Below, one piece after another: positions 8,123 through 18,908 of a stretch of DNA of 64,000 nt; within the stretch, counting starts at the first letter, position 1; the number at the start of each line of letters is the position of its first letter. The notes under the pieces are model-generated. The model worked only from the letters and a program-made list of their open reading frames with translations. It did no database searches and was not told where the DNA came from. This stretch comes from Rhodanobacteraceae bacterium. Lineage in GTDB: Bacteria > Acidobacteriota > Terriglobia > Terriglobales > Acidobacteriaceae. The translations under genes were made by a program, and so were the position numbers. Location of the stretch: positions 1 to 64,000 of the forward strand of contig CAJCHN010000065.1 of the NCBI GenBank assembly GCA_903970285.1. The letters run 5' to 3'.

Positions 8123-9496
8123 TCAGTGGCCGGAGCCGACCGGGCTGAGGTTTTGCTCCTTCATCCAATGCTTTTCGGCGACTGGCCGCACCAGCAGATT
8201 CGCAACGAGGCCAACGATCAACAGGCCAGTCATGATGTGGAGGATGGTGGGGTATGCGTCCTCCTTGGCCAGGTGATTGGCGACGTAGTGGTCAAGGATT
8301 CCATTGACCACCAGCGGCCCGACGATTCCGGCGGTCGACCACGCGGTGAGCAGCCGCCCGTGGATTGCCGAGACGTTATAGCCTCCGAAGAGATCCTTGA
8401 GGTAGGCGGGGATGGTTGCGAAGCCGCCGCCATACATGGAGATGATGACGGCCGCGATGATGACAAAGAGCGGCACCGAGTTGAGGTGGTCGCCGCGCGT
8501 GAGCGGCAGGCTGAAGAAGAGGATGGCTCCCACCACGAAGAAGATGAAGTACGTGGTCTTGCGTCCAAGGAAATCAGACAGGGATGCCCAGAAGAAACGG
8601 CCGGCCATGTTGAAGATGCTGAGCAGCCCGACGAATCCGCCGGCGGCGACGGCGAGGACGTGGCCCTTGAAGAAGTCCTGGATCATGGGGCTGGCGTCCT
8701 CCAGAATCCCGATTCCGGCCGTCACGTTGCAAAACAGGACGATCCACAATAAATAGAACTGGGGCGTCGACATGGCCTGGTTGACGTTGACATTGTGGGT
8801 GGTGATGAGGGCGTTGGCGCGATTGGTTCCGGACCAGCCTTCGGGCTTCCAGCCTTCCCGTGGGACGCGGATGGTGAAGACGCCGAACATCATGAAGATG
8901 AAATAGAGGATGCCCATCCAGAGAAACGCATTGGTGATGGGCGGAAGTCCGTGCGCCTTGAAGTGCGCCATCAACTGATTGCCCAGCGGGCTGCCGATCA
9001 TGGCGCCGCCGCCGAAGCCCATGATAGCGAGGCCGGTGGAGAGGCCGGGACGATCGGGGAACCACTTGATGAGGGTGGAGACGGGGGAGATATAGCCGAG
9101 CCCGAGACCGATGCCGCCCACCACGCCGTATCCCAGGTAAACCAGTGGAAGTAGATGCAGACTGACGCCCAGCGCGGCGATTTCGAATCCCAGGCCGAAA
9201 CAGATGGCGGCGTAGAACATGGCGCGGCGCGGCCCGGCTTTCTCCAGCCAAGCGCCGAAGAGCGCCGCCGAGATGCCGAGAAAGGCGATGGCGACGGAGA
9301 AGATGTAGCCAATGTCTTTGTTGATGTTGGCCGTGCCCACCGTGGCGGTGAAGTACTGAATCAGGGGAGTCTTGAAGACAGAGAACGAGTAGACCTGACC
9401 GATGGCCAGGTGAATCGCAAGTGCGGCGGGCGGCACCAGCCAGCGGCTGTAGCCTTCCGGAGCGACAGAATGATCACGGTCGAGAAAGTCGAGCAT
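8123..9496 (-). CDS. OFA-family MFS transporter (oxalate/formate or monocarboxylate type)
   Basis: This is a 457-residue, 12-helix carrier. The N-terminal IHLAIGQVYSFSVFKTP and the helix 4-5 region GIGLGLGYISPVSTLIKWFP are typical of the oxalate/formate antiporter family, which also contains lactate and pyruvate carriers. The gene is divergent from acs, so acetate- or other carboxylate-linked transport is the likely role (inference). A small-subunit gene and two further micro-membrane genes follow on the same strand. The substrate cannot be told from sequence. Confidence 0.88.
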   Translation of the reverse strand: MLDFLDRDHSVAPEGYSRWLVPPAALAIHLAIGQVYSFSVFKTPLIQYFTATVGTANINKDIGYIFSVAIAFLGISAALFGAWLEKAGPRRAMFYAAICFGLGFEIAALGVSLHLLPLVYLGYGVVGGIGLGLGYISPVSTLIKWFPDRPGLSTGLAIMGFGGGAMIGSPLGNQLMAHFKAHGLPPITNAFLWMGILYFIFMMFGVFTIRVPREGWKPEGWSGTNRANALITTHNVNVNQAMSTPQFYLLWIVLFCNVTAGIGILEDASPMIQDFFKGHVLAVAAGGFVGLLSIFNMAGRFFWASLSDFLGRKTTYFIFFVVGAILFFSLPLTRGDHLNSVPLFVIIAAVIISMYGGGFATIPAYLKDLFGGYNVSAIHGRLLTAWSTAGIVGPLVVNGILDHYVANHLAKEDAYPTILHIMTGLLIVGLVANLLVRPVAEKHWMKEQNLSPVGSGH

Positions 9497-9527
9497 GGGG
9501 TCAGCAAACTCCGAGGGTCTTTTGTTC

Positions 9528-9570
9528 TGAACAAGCGTTCATTGGATGCACAAACACAAGCCTTTGTAAT
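9528..9570 (+). promoter_or_regulatory. Putative acs promoter with perfect palindromic operator
   Basis: A perfect 14-bp palindrome TGAACAAGCGTTCA lies at 9528-9541. It abuts a promoter-like pair TTGGAT (9542-9547), 17 bases, TGTAAT (9565-9570). The site is in the 241-base gap between the divergent transporter and acs genes, where a TetR-like or similar dimeric repressor could control both directions. No regulator gene is adjacent. Transcription from here would give acs a leader of roughly 160 bases. Confidence 0.5.
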
Positions 9571-9737
9571 CGATTCAGTGGCTGCGCGCCAGTAGCTCAC
9601 GGTTTACGGGTGTTTCGGATGGCAGCCGAGGCAGCGATTGCCGAGGTTTTCGGCTTGGAGTACCTTTCTGGTGTCGGAAGACTCAGCCGTCGCGCCCCGC
9701 TTGGCGGTTTCGCAGGCCTTCCAGGAGGAATCACTTC

Positions 9738-11714
<1,977 letters not shown>

Positions 11715-12755
11715 GTGGCGCATTCAAGAGCGATGCTGCTCGGCTGCCTGGCGGTGATGCTCGCCTTGGTTGCGGAGGCGCAGGCGAGGCAGGCTCCGCT
11801 GCGGGTCTTTTTCGTGGATGTGGAAGGCGGGCAGGCGACGCTGTTCGTCGCTCCGTCCGGCACATCGCTGCTGATCGATACGGGCTGGCCGGGAAACCAG
11901 GGGCGTGACGCGGATCGCATCGTCAGGGCGGCGCATTCAGCCGGGCTGGACAAGCTCGACTTTGTGCTGCTGACGCACTACCACGTCGATCACGCCGGAG
12001 GCATTCCGCAGCTGGTGGGGAAGATTCCGGTGGGAACGTTTATCGACCACGGGCTCAATCGCGAACTGGACCACGGCATCACGGAGAAGGATTACGCGGA
12101 CTATCAGCAGGTTCTGGCGGCCGGCAAGTACCGGCACCTGGTCGCTCAACCGGGCGAAAAGCTGCCCATCCCCGGGTTGGACGTCACCGTGATCAGCGCG
12201 GATGGCAGGGAGATCGCGCAGCCGCTGGCGGGGGCCGGTCAGGCGAATCCCTACTGCGCGGCGTCGGAGGTGCGCGCCGACGATCAGACGGAGAACGGGC
12301 GGTCGCTGGGAGTTGAAGTTGTCTTCGGCGGGCTGAAGATCCTCGACCTCGGCGACCTGACCTGGGACAAGGAGCGTACGCTGATGTGTCCGGTGAATAA
12401 GCTGGGGCGGGTCGACATCCTGGTGGTTTCGCACCACGGCTGGTATCAGAGCTCGAGCCCGGCGCTGGTGGATGCGATTCAGCCGCGCGTGGCAATCATG
12501 GACAACGGCGAAAGCAAGGGAGGATCCGTCGCGACGCTCAAGACGCTGCGGGCAGCGCCCGGGCTGGAGACGCTGTGGCAGCTGCATTTTTCGGCCGAGG
12601 GCGGGGCTGCCTGGAACACGGACGAGCCGCACATCGCCAACTTGCCCGGGACCGACGTGGGGAACGATCTTGAGCTGGACGCCTGGGCGACCGGCAGGTT
12701 TACCGTCAAGAACTCCCGCACCGGGTCCGTCCAGACGTACGCGGAGCGGCCCTGA
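11715..12755 (+). CDS. Exported metallo-beta-lactamase-fold hydrolase (ComEC-like)
   Basis: The protein has 346 residues. A Sec-type leader covers residues 1-26 (LLGCLAVMLALVAEAQA), followed by a metallo-beta-lactamase fold. It has the ComEC-like opening FVDVEGGQATLF, the metal motif THYHVDHAGG, and later VSHHGWYQS and MDNG. Such proteins are periplasmic or secreted Zn-dependent hydrolases; phosphodiester or lactone substrates are both possible. The GTG start directly follows the acs stop, which suggests co-transcription and coupled translation. Its link to acetate metabolism is unclear. Confidence 0.82.
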   Translation: MAHSRAMLLGCLAVMLALVAEAQARQAPLRVFFVDVEGGQATLFVAPSGTSLLIDTGWPGNQGRDADRIVRAAHSAGLDKLDFVLLTHYHVDHAGGIPQLVGKIPVGTFIDHGLNRELDHGITEKDYADYQQVLAAGKYRHLVAQPGEKLPIPGLDVTVISADGREIAQPLAGAGQANPYCAASEVRADDQTENGRSLGVEVVFGGLKILDLGDLTWDKERTLMCPVNKLGRVDILVVSHHGWYQSSSPALVDAIQPRVAIMDNGESKGGSVATLKTLRAAPGLETLWQLHFSAEGGAAWNTDEPHIANLPGTDVGNDLELDAWATGRFTVKNSRTGSVQTYAERP

Positions 12756-12770
12756 CCTTCAGGCCCTCGG

Positions 12771-13655
12771 TCACGCGAGCGCGATGTTGATGTTCTGTAG
12801 GGCTTCGTCGATCTCAGCCGTGTTCTTGTAGCCGACCGTGACCGCATCGACGCCGGCATTGCGGAAGGCGAAGCGCATGGCGGCCTGGCGGTCGGCGTGG
12901 TTGAACGTGCCCTCGCCGATCAGTTTCATGCTGACGACGCCCATGCCCTCCCGGCGAACCTGCTTGACGTGCTCGACCACTTCGGCGACGTTTCCGCGGC
13001 CACCGGTGGCGTAGTCCTCGGCGTCCATGCGCGTGCCGTTATGGTTCATTCGGATCATCGCAACCTGCAGCCAGTCGTCGCCGGGCATGGCGCGCAGCGC
13101 CGGCAGGCCATGCACGGACGCGCCCCTGCCGACGATAATCCTGCGCTGCTGCGCCTCGGAGATGGCGTCGGCCCAGCGCCTGGATTCATCCGGCCAATCC
13201 GCCGTGTGCTGCCAGTGCAGCAGCATGATGTCGAAGTATTCGGTTCTTGCCGCACGGCGCAACTCGTCAAACTTCGCCTGCGGATCGATCCCGCCGCGGG
13301 TGGTCACCTTCGACATCAACTGATAACTGTCGCGTGGGATGCCCTGCAGCGCAACCCCCAGCATCTGGTGCATCTGCCCGTACGATTCGGCGGTCTCGTA
13401 GAATCGGATGCCGTGGTCGTAGGCATAGCGAACGAGCCGGGTGAAGCCCTCCTGCCCGAGATCCCGCTGGACCTGTCCGCTGAAGCTGCCGGTGCCGAAG
13501 GCGAGTCGCGTCACCCTCACATTGGATCTGCCGAGCGTGACCAAGTCTGTGGCGGTGCGGCGTGGCTGCCGCCCGAATAACGTATGGCCCGCACCGGCGA
13601 GCGCTCCCGCAGCCAGGCTGGTCCTAAGGAAAGTGCGACGAGACGAAGGCGGCAT
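12771..13655 (-). CDS. Tat-exported aldo/keto reductase with Glu at the catalytic Asp position
   Basis: The protein has 294 residues. AGGAGG lies 6 bases before the ATG. A twin-arginine leader SSRRTFLRTSLAAGALAG starts the protein. The barrel keeps Y92, K116 (LMSKVTTR) and H147 (MLLHWQH), but the residue five before Tyr is Glu (E87 in FYETAESYG) where nearly all family members have Asp. It is only distantly related to the two reductases at 5-7 kb. It is convergent with the metallo-hydrolase gene, 15 bases apart. The substrate is unknown. Confidence 0.87.
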   Translation of the reverse strand: MPPSSRRTFLRTSLAAGALAGAGHTLFGRQPRRTATDLVTLGRSNVRVTRLAFGTGSFSGQVQRDLGQEGFTRLVRYAYDHGIRFYETAESYGQMHQMLGVALQGIPRDSYQLMSKVTTRGGIDPQAKFDELRRAARTEYFDIMLLHWQHTADWPDESRRWADAISEAQQRRIIVGRGASVHGLPALRAMPGDDWLQVAMIRMNHNGTRMDAEDYATGGRGNVAEVVEHVKQVRREGMGVVSMKLIGEGTFNHADRQAAMRFAFRNAGVDAVTVGYKNTAEIDEALQNINIALA

Positions 13656-13758
13656 GACATCCTCCTGGCAGGCCCGACGATGGCCCACGCCGATCCTGGC
13701 CGTCTATGCTGAGACTTTAGCACGGCTCGCGGCCGGTGATTGGAAGCGCTCGCCCGCC

Positions 13759-14295
13759 CTACTCCAGTCCGGCGAACACCTCGTCTAAATCCATGTAGAT
13801 CGGTGTGCCTGCAACCTCCATCCGCGACGTCTCCGCCCGTTCCAGCCCCACACCCGAATAGGTAAAGCCAATCCGCTCAGCAGGATCCAGCAGCCAGATG
13901 TTCCTGATCCCCATCTTCCAGAAGTCCTCCAAACGCACCAGCACCCTGGGCAGCCGATCCTCTGGAGATAGAATCTCGATTGCAATCAACGGAGCCGTCA
14001 CTCGCACCCGCTCCGCGATCGCAGCATCATCATAGGCTACGGTTACGTCGGGAATTCGGACGCGGCTTTCGCCAACCCGCGTCCTTAGCTCCGAAATCAC
14101 GCGCACTCCCCATTCCGCTCTGCGAGACCGAAACCAGAAGCCGATCTCCATCTGCAACAAACCATGCTCCGTCTCGCCCAGGGTTCGTTCCTCAACTCGC
14201 CCATCCACGAAGTCGCAGTCCGGACGGTACGAGGTGTGGAGATACTCTTCCAGGGTGATCAGCGCAGCTTTCGCTTCCGTCTGACTTGCCGGCAT
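13759..14295 (-). CDS. Uma2 family endonuclease-like protein
   Basis: This is a 178-residue protein of the Uma2 (DUF820) family, a PD-(D/E)XK nuclease fold. It has EYLHTSYRPDCDFVDG near the N-terminus, RIPDVTV as the catalytic Asp region, IEILSPEDR as the Glu region, and NIWLLDP near the end. The cellular role of Uma2 proteins is unknown and they occur in many copies in some phyla. A second member is at 40565-41101. It lies 18 bases beyond the topA stop on the same strand. Confidence 0.88.
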   Translation of the reverse strand: MPASQTEAKAALITLEEYLHTSYRPDCDFVDGRVEERTLGETEHGLLQMEIGFWFRSRRAEWGVRVISELRTRVGESRVRIPDVTVAYDDAAIAERVRVTAPLIAIEILSPEDRLPRVLVRLEDFWKMGIRNIWLLDPAERIGFTYSGVGLERAETSRMEVAGTPIYMDLDEVFAGLE

Positions 14296-14313
14296 GGATC
14301 ACCTCTCCCGCAA

Positions 14314-17151
14314 TTATGCCATCACCACTGGCCGGCTCTTCTCGACATCCGGAATCAACCCTGCATCGTCGAGCTCCACACCCTTCGGCGGTCCAACCCG
14401 GCGTTCGTAGGTGCATTCGGGCGTGGTGGAAACCTCGGCTGGCTGGCCCTTCTTCGGGCGGCGTTTGGGCAGGAACTCGCGGTTGTTGGGGCAGACCAGG
14501 TATGTGCCTTCGCGGTTGCCATACTCCAGCAGGTAGGCGGAGTCGCACTTGGGACATGTTTCGTCGACCAGCTTCAGGTTGGAGGAGAAGTCGCACTTGG
14601 GGTAGTTCACGCAGCCGTAGAAGGTGTCTCCGCGCTTGGTCTTGCGCACGGCCAGGTCGCCGCCGTCCTTCGGGCAGGGGACGTCGAGCAGCTCCTGCTT
14701 GACGTACTTGCACTTGGGATATCCGGAGCACGCAATGAACTCGCCATAGGCGCCGTCGCGCTGTAGCAGGGGCTTGCCGCACTTGGGGCAGGCCTCGGCC
14801 AGTGTCACCGGAGGCTTGGACTGCACCTTCTGCGTCAGCTTGCGGATGGTCTTGCACGGCGGATCGTCCGAGTAGCCGGGGCACGACATGAACGGACCCC
14901 ACGGCCCATTCTTCAGCACCATCTGTCGCCCGCAGTTGTCGCAGAACTCTTCTTCCGGAGCCTCGTCCGCACCGGGCGCGGAGAGATCGGGCTTGGCGGC
15001 GAAGTTCTCCTTGGTGAAGTCGCACGAGACGGGCTCGGCGGTCACTTTTTTGCCCTTCTTCTGCGCCTCGGCCACGGCGCTGGAGAAGTGCTTCGCATCT
15101 TCCACCTGCCGCTCGAAGGTCGTCTCGTCGAGATTTGCCGCTTTGACGATCATCGGGAAGTGAAAGCTGCCGAGCACCTTCTTCAGCACAGCCTTGGGAT
15201 CCTTCTTCCACGGTCCGGCAGCGATGGTGACCGGCTTCTCCTTGGAGAACGCGCTGCACGAGTAGAAGCTGCCGAACTTGCCCCACTTCAGCAGCAGCGG
15301 CGATCCGCACTTTTCGCAGATCTCCGACGTCGGCTCTTCACGACGCTTGACATCTTCCATCGTGGTCGAGGCGGTGGCAAGCTCCTGCTCCAGGTGGCCG
15401 TAGAAGCCATCGAGCAGGTCGGTCCAGCGCTCCTGCCCGGCCTCTACCGCGTCCAGTTCGCTTTCGAGTTTGGCGGTATAACCGAGTTCGAAGATGTATG
15501 GAAAGTTCTTGACGAGCAACTCGGTCACCACCATGCCGATCTCGGTGGGGACGAAGCTCTTGCCGATCTTCTTGACGTAGTCGCGATCCTGGATCGTGTT
15601 AATAATCGACGCGTAGGTGGAAGGCCGGCCGATTCCCTTCTCTTCCAGCGTCTTCACCAGCGAGGCTTCGTTGTAGCGCGGCGGCGGCTCGGTAAAGCGC
15701 TGCTCCGGCAGAAGCTGCCTGAGCCCGAGGGCCTGGCCGCCAGCCAGCGCCGGCAGTCGCTTGTCGGACCCATCTTCCTCGTCATCCTCGGCGCTTCGGG
15801 CACCCGGGTCAGCCGCTGGCGCAGCTTCGTAAACCTTCAGGAAGCCGTCGAACTTCAGCACCGAACCCGACACGCGGAAGTCGTATGTGCGGTCACTCTT
15901 CGCGGCAATCTCGACCGTCGTCTGATCGAAGACCGCCGGCATCATCTGGCTCGCTACAAAACGCTGCCAGATCAGGCGGTAGAGCTTGAACTGCTCGTCC
16001 GAGAGATACTGCCGAATCTGGTCGGGAACGAACGCCACATTGGTCGGACGGATGGCTTCGTGGGCGTCCTGTGCGTCGCTCTTACCCTTGTAGTCGTTGG
16101 GTTTGGACGGCAGATACTGCTGCCCGAGCTTCGCGATGTACTTGCGTGCGTCGCTGACTGCGTCGGCAGAGACTCGGGTGGAGTCGGTACGCATGTAGGT
16201 AATCAGCCCGACCGTCTCGCCCTTGATGTCGACGCCTTCGTAGAGCCGCTGCGCAACGCCCATGGTGCGGCGCACGTTGAAGCCAAGACGTCCGGCCGCC
16301 TCCTGCTGCAGCTTCGACGTGGTAAACGGAGCCTTGGGATTCTGCCGCCGCTCCTTCTTTTCGACCGAGCGGACGCTCCACCGCGCCTTCTCGAGCGCGG
16401 CGATGACGGCATCCGTCGAGGCCTTGTCCGGCAGCGCGTTCGGGAGCACCTGTGGCTTGCCGTCCTTGTCCAATCCGTTCGGCACCGTCGCGCGTTTGCC
16501 ATCGATGCCAGTGAAGCGGGCCTTAAACTCCATGCCCTGCTGCGGCGCAAGCAGAGCGTCAATCGTCCAGTTCTCGACGGGATTGAATGCGTTGATCTCG
16601 CGTTCGCGTTCCACAATCAGACGCAGCGCGACCGTCTGGACACGCCCTGCCGACAACCCACGGCGGACCTTGTCCCACAGTAAAGGGGAGATCTGATAGC
16701 CCACCAGGCGGTCAAGGACACGCCGCGTCTGCTGCGCATCTACCAGGTTTTCGTTCACGTCGCGAGCATGTTCAAACGCGGCCTTCACCGCTTTCTGAGT
16801 AATCTCATTAAAGGTGACGCGCTGAATGCGTGCACCCTTCTTCAGCATGGGCGTCAATTGCATGGAAAGGTGCGCGGCGATGGCCTCGCCTTCGCGATCC
16901 GGATCGGGCGCAAGGAAGACACGGTCAGCCTTGGCGGCCAGCTTCTGCAGCCGCTCCACGATCTTTTCTTTGCCCGGCGAAACAATCAGCGTCGGCTCAA
17001 AGGTGCGCCGCTTCAGCTCCACACCGATGTCGTTCTTGGGCAGATCCATGATGTGCCCGATCGATGCTTCCACCTGGTAATCCGGTCCAAGATACTTGTT
17101 AATCGTCTTGGCCTTCGCCGGAGACTCGACGATTACGAGAGATTTGCTCAT
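14314..17151 (-). CDS. topA: DNA topoisomerase I
   Basis: The protein has 945 residues, a type IA enzyme that relaxes negative supercoils. The Toprim domain starts at residue 4 (VIVESPAKAKTI, then DPDREGEAIAAH), and the catalytic tyrosine is Y319 in GLITYMRTDSTR. The C-terminus has five Topo C4-type zinc modules beginning CEKCGSPLL, CDNCGRQM, CPKCGKPLL, CPKDGGDL and CPKCDSAYL. The fourth has Asp in place of its second cysteine. The start at MSKSLVIV has AAGGAA upstream. It is longer than the E. coli enzyme (865) owing to an acidic insert and extra zinc modules. Confidence 0.97.
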   Translation of the reverse strand: MSKSLVIVESPAKAKTINKYLGPDYQVEASIGHIMDLPKNDIGVELKRRTFEPTLIVSPGKEKIVERLQKLAAKADRVFLAPDPDREGEAIAAHLSMQLTPMLKKGARIQRVTFNEITQKAVKAAFEHARDVNENLVDAQQTRRVLDRLVGYQISPLLWDKVRRGLSAGRVQTVALRLIVEREREINAFNPVENWTIDALLAPQQGMEFKARFTGIDGKRATVPNGLDKDGKPQVLPNALPDKASTDAVIAALEKARWSVRSVEKKERRQNPKAPFTTSKLQQEAAGRLGFNVRRTMGVAQRLYEGVDIKGETVGLITYMRTDSTRVSADAVSDARKYIAKLGQQYLPSKPNDYKGKSDAQDAHEAIRPTNVAFVPDQIRQYLSDEQFKLYRLIWQRFVASQMMPAVFDQTTVEIAAKSDRTYDFRVSGSVLKFDGFLKVYEAAPAADPGARSAEDDEEDGSDKRLPALAGGQALGLRQLLPEQRFTEPPPRYNEASLVKTLEEKGIGRPSTYASIINTIQDRDYVKKIGKSFVPTEIGMVVTELLVKNFPYIFELGYTAKLESELDAVEAGQERWTDLLDGFYGHLEQELATASTTMEDVKRREEPTSEICEKCGSPLLLKWGKFGSFYSCSAFSKEKPVTIAAGPWKKDPKAVLKKVLGSFHFPMIVKAANLDETTFERQVEDAKHFSSAVAEAQKKGKKVTAEPVSCDFTKENFAAKPDLSAPGADEAPEEEFCDNCGRQMVLKNGPWGPFMSCPGYSDDPPCKTIRKLTQKVQSKPPVTLAEACPKCGKPLLQRDGAYGEFIACSGYPKCKYVKQELLDVPCPKDGGDLAVRKTKRGDTFYGCVNYPKCDFSSNLKLVDETCPKCDSAYLLEYGNREGTYLVCPNNREFLPKRRPKKGQPAEVSTTPECTYERRVGPPKGVELDDAGLIPDVEKSRPVVMA

Positions 17152-17412
17152 GGTATTCCTTCGATCCACCGAACCCGGCGCCGCAGCTCTCCGGGTTCCC
17201 GTTCATTTCAATGCGAACCTAACACGAGTTGCCAGAGCCGCGCCAATGCACCAAAGTCGCGCTACAGGCAAAAAGGCTCGCCGCTACTCCCCACACAACC
17301 GTCTAGACGCGGGCAGGCAGCAATAGTTGCGACTTGGGATCGGCTGCGGTTCGCCGGGCCAGGCACCCACTTCGTCCGGCCCGCGGTCAACCGGCCGCGT
17401 GCGACTCAACTC

Positions 17413-18600
17413 TTAGAAACATCGCACGTAATGCTTGCCGGGCAGCGCCTTGACCCGGCCGGCGAGTTCGAGCTCGAACAACGCCGTGAAGATCTCCGCG
17501 GAGCCAAGTTCCGACTCCATCTGCTCCATCAGCCCGTCGAGTTGAACCGGCTCATCGTGCCGCAAGCGCGCGAAGACCTTGCGCTCATGCTCGCTCATGG
17601 CCTGCTCAGCTTGCGTATTGAATAGAGATGCCGCGCCCGCAGGTTTGGATTCATCGGCTCTCCGCGGACCGCGCGCGCCCTGGGCGTCTTCGAGCAACAA
17701 CCGGATCTGCGATGGCAGATCTTCCCACACGTCTTCCCAGGTCGCGGTTAATTTGGCGCCCTGCTTGATCAAGGTGTTCGGTCCCCACGAGTTCTTGTTG
17801 GTCACATTGCCCGGAACGGCAAAGACATCGCGATTCTGCTCCATCGCACAGCGCGCCGTGATGCGGGTGCCGGAGTACTCCGCTGCCTCGACCACCAGCA
17901 CCCCCACGCTGATGCCGGAGAGGGTTCGATTCCGAATGGGGAAGTTCTGTGGCGCGGGGAAGGTGCCCATCGGGAACTCGGTGATGATGGCGCCTCCGGC
18001 AGCCACGGTCTGCTCTGCCAGCTTCTTGTTCTCCTTGGGATAGACGACATCCAGGCCGGTGCCCCAGACGGCCAGCGTCCGACCGCCGGCATCGAGCGCC
18101 CCCTTGTGAGCGGCGGTGTCGATGCCGCGCGCCATGCCCGAAAGAATGCTCAAGCCACGCTGAGCCAGGTCGCGGGAGAGCAGCTCCGCCATGCCCGAGC
18201 CGTAGGGCGTCGGCGAGCGCGTGCCGACCACCGCAATGCCCGGCCAGCCCAGCAGGTCCACGCTGCCGCGCACCCACAGTACGGCGGGCGGATCGTAAAT
18301 CTCCATCAGGCGCGGCGGGTATTCGGCATCCTGCGGCGTCAGGTAAACTCCGCCGTTCTGCTGCACCAGGCTGGCTTCCTTTTCCGCTTCGGCACGGGCT
18401 CGTCCGTCCCCAATAAACTGTGCGGAGTGCGCCGGAATGCGCAGGCCCTCAAGCTCCGTCAGCGGCATATCGAAGAGCAGGCTGGCCTCGCCGCCCATCA
18501 TCTGGACCGCGCGATGAATGCGTGTAGGGCCGAGGCCTGGGGTCAGGACCAGCGCCAGCCAGCCCAGGCGGTTCAGCTCCGCCCGTTCCTTGGGTTGCAT
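17413..18600 (-). CDS. dprA: DNA-processing protein DprA (Smf)
   Basis: The protein has 395 residues. DprA binds incoming single-stranded DNA and loads RecA during natural transformation. The N-terminal SAM-like region is followed by the Rossmann-like DprA domain with VVGTRSPTPYG, SGMARGIDTAAHKGAL, FPIRNRTLSGIS and FAVPGNVTNKNSWGPN. A C-terminal winged-helix DML1-like domain sits at about residues 320-395. It lies upstream of topA on the same strand with 261 bases between. ComM, another transformation protein, is also in this window, which suggests natural competence. Confidence 0.95.
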   Translation of the reverse strand: MQPKERAELNRLGWLALVLTPGLGPTRIHRAVQMMGGEASLLFDMPLTELEGLRIPAHSAQFIGDGRARAEAEKEASLVQQNGGVYLTPQDAEYPPRLMEIYDPPAVLWVRGSVDLLGWPGIAVVGTRSPTPYGSGMAELLSRDLAQRGLSILSGMARGIDTAAHKGALDAGGRTLAVWGTGLDVVYPKENKKLAEQTVAAGGAIITEFPMGTFPAPQNFPIRNRTLSGISVGVLVVEAAEYSGTRITARCAMEQNRDVFAVPGNVTNKNSWGPNTLIKQGAKLTATWEDVWEDLPSQIRLLLEDAQGARGPRRADESKPAGAASLFNTQAEQAMSEHERKVFARLRHDEPVQLDGLMEQMESELGSAEIFTALFELELAGRVKALPGKHYVRCF

Positions 18601-18906
18601 CGCACTGCCTCCGCGTGCTTCTCTGCTGCGGGAAAACTTGCCATGACCCTAACACACGACCTGGACCAGCCGTGCAGATGCCACGGGGGATGAGGTGGCC
18701 GTCATGCAGCCCGGCGCTCAGCACAACCGGCAAACCGATGTAGATGATCCAACATGGAGAGGTATGCGATGGTCAGCTTTCGAGGCGTGGACAGGCTGCT
18801 CCGTCACTTCGTGAACAGCAAGCAGATTCTCGTCTACGTTTAGCTTGAGTCGCGCACCCCTCACATCGTCGACCAGCCGGTCTGCGCGGTCGCCGTACAC
18901 TAGAAA
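18601..18906. other. Intergenic stretch between dprA and mqnA
   Basis: This is about 306 bases between divergent genes. Short open frames exist on both strands (for example 60 codons at 18718-18900 on the minus strand and about 30 on the plus strand from ATGGAGAGG), but none shows a family, a ribosome site or an overlap that would support it. It presumably holds the two promoters. I see no clear motif. Confidence 0.5.
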
Positions 18907-18908
18907 GT

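Noticed and set aside
18718-18900. A 60-codon minus-strand frame upstream of mqnA
   Set aside because: No ribosome site, no family, and it lies where divergent promoters are expected.
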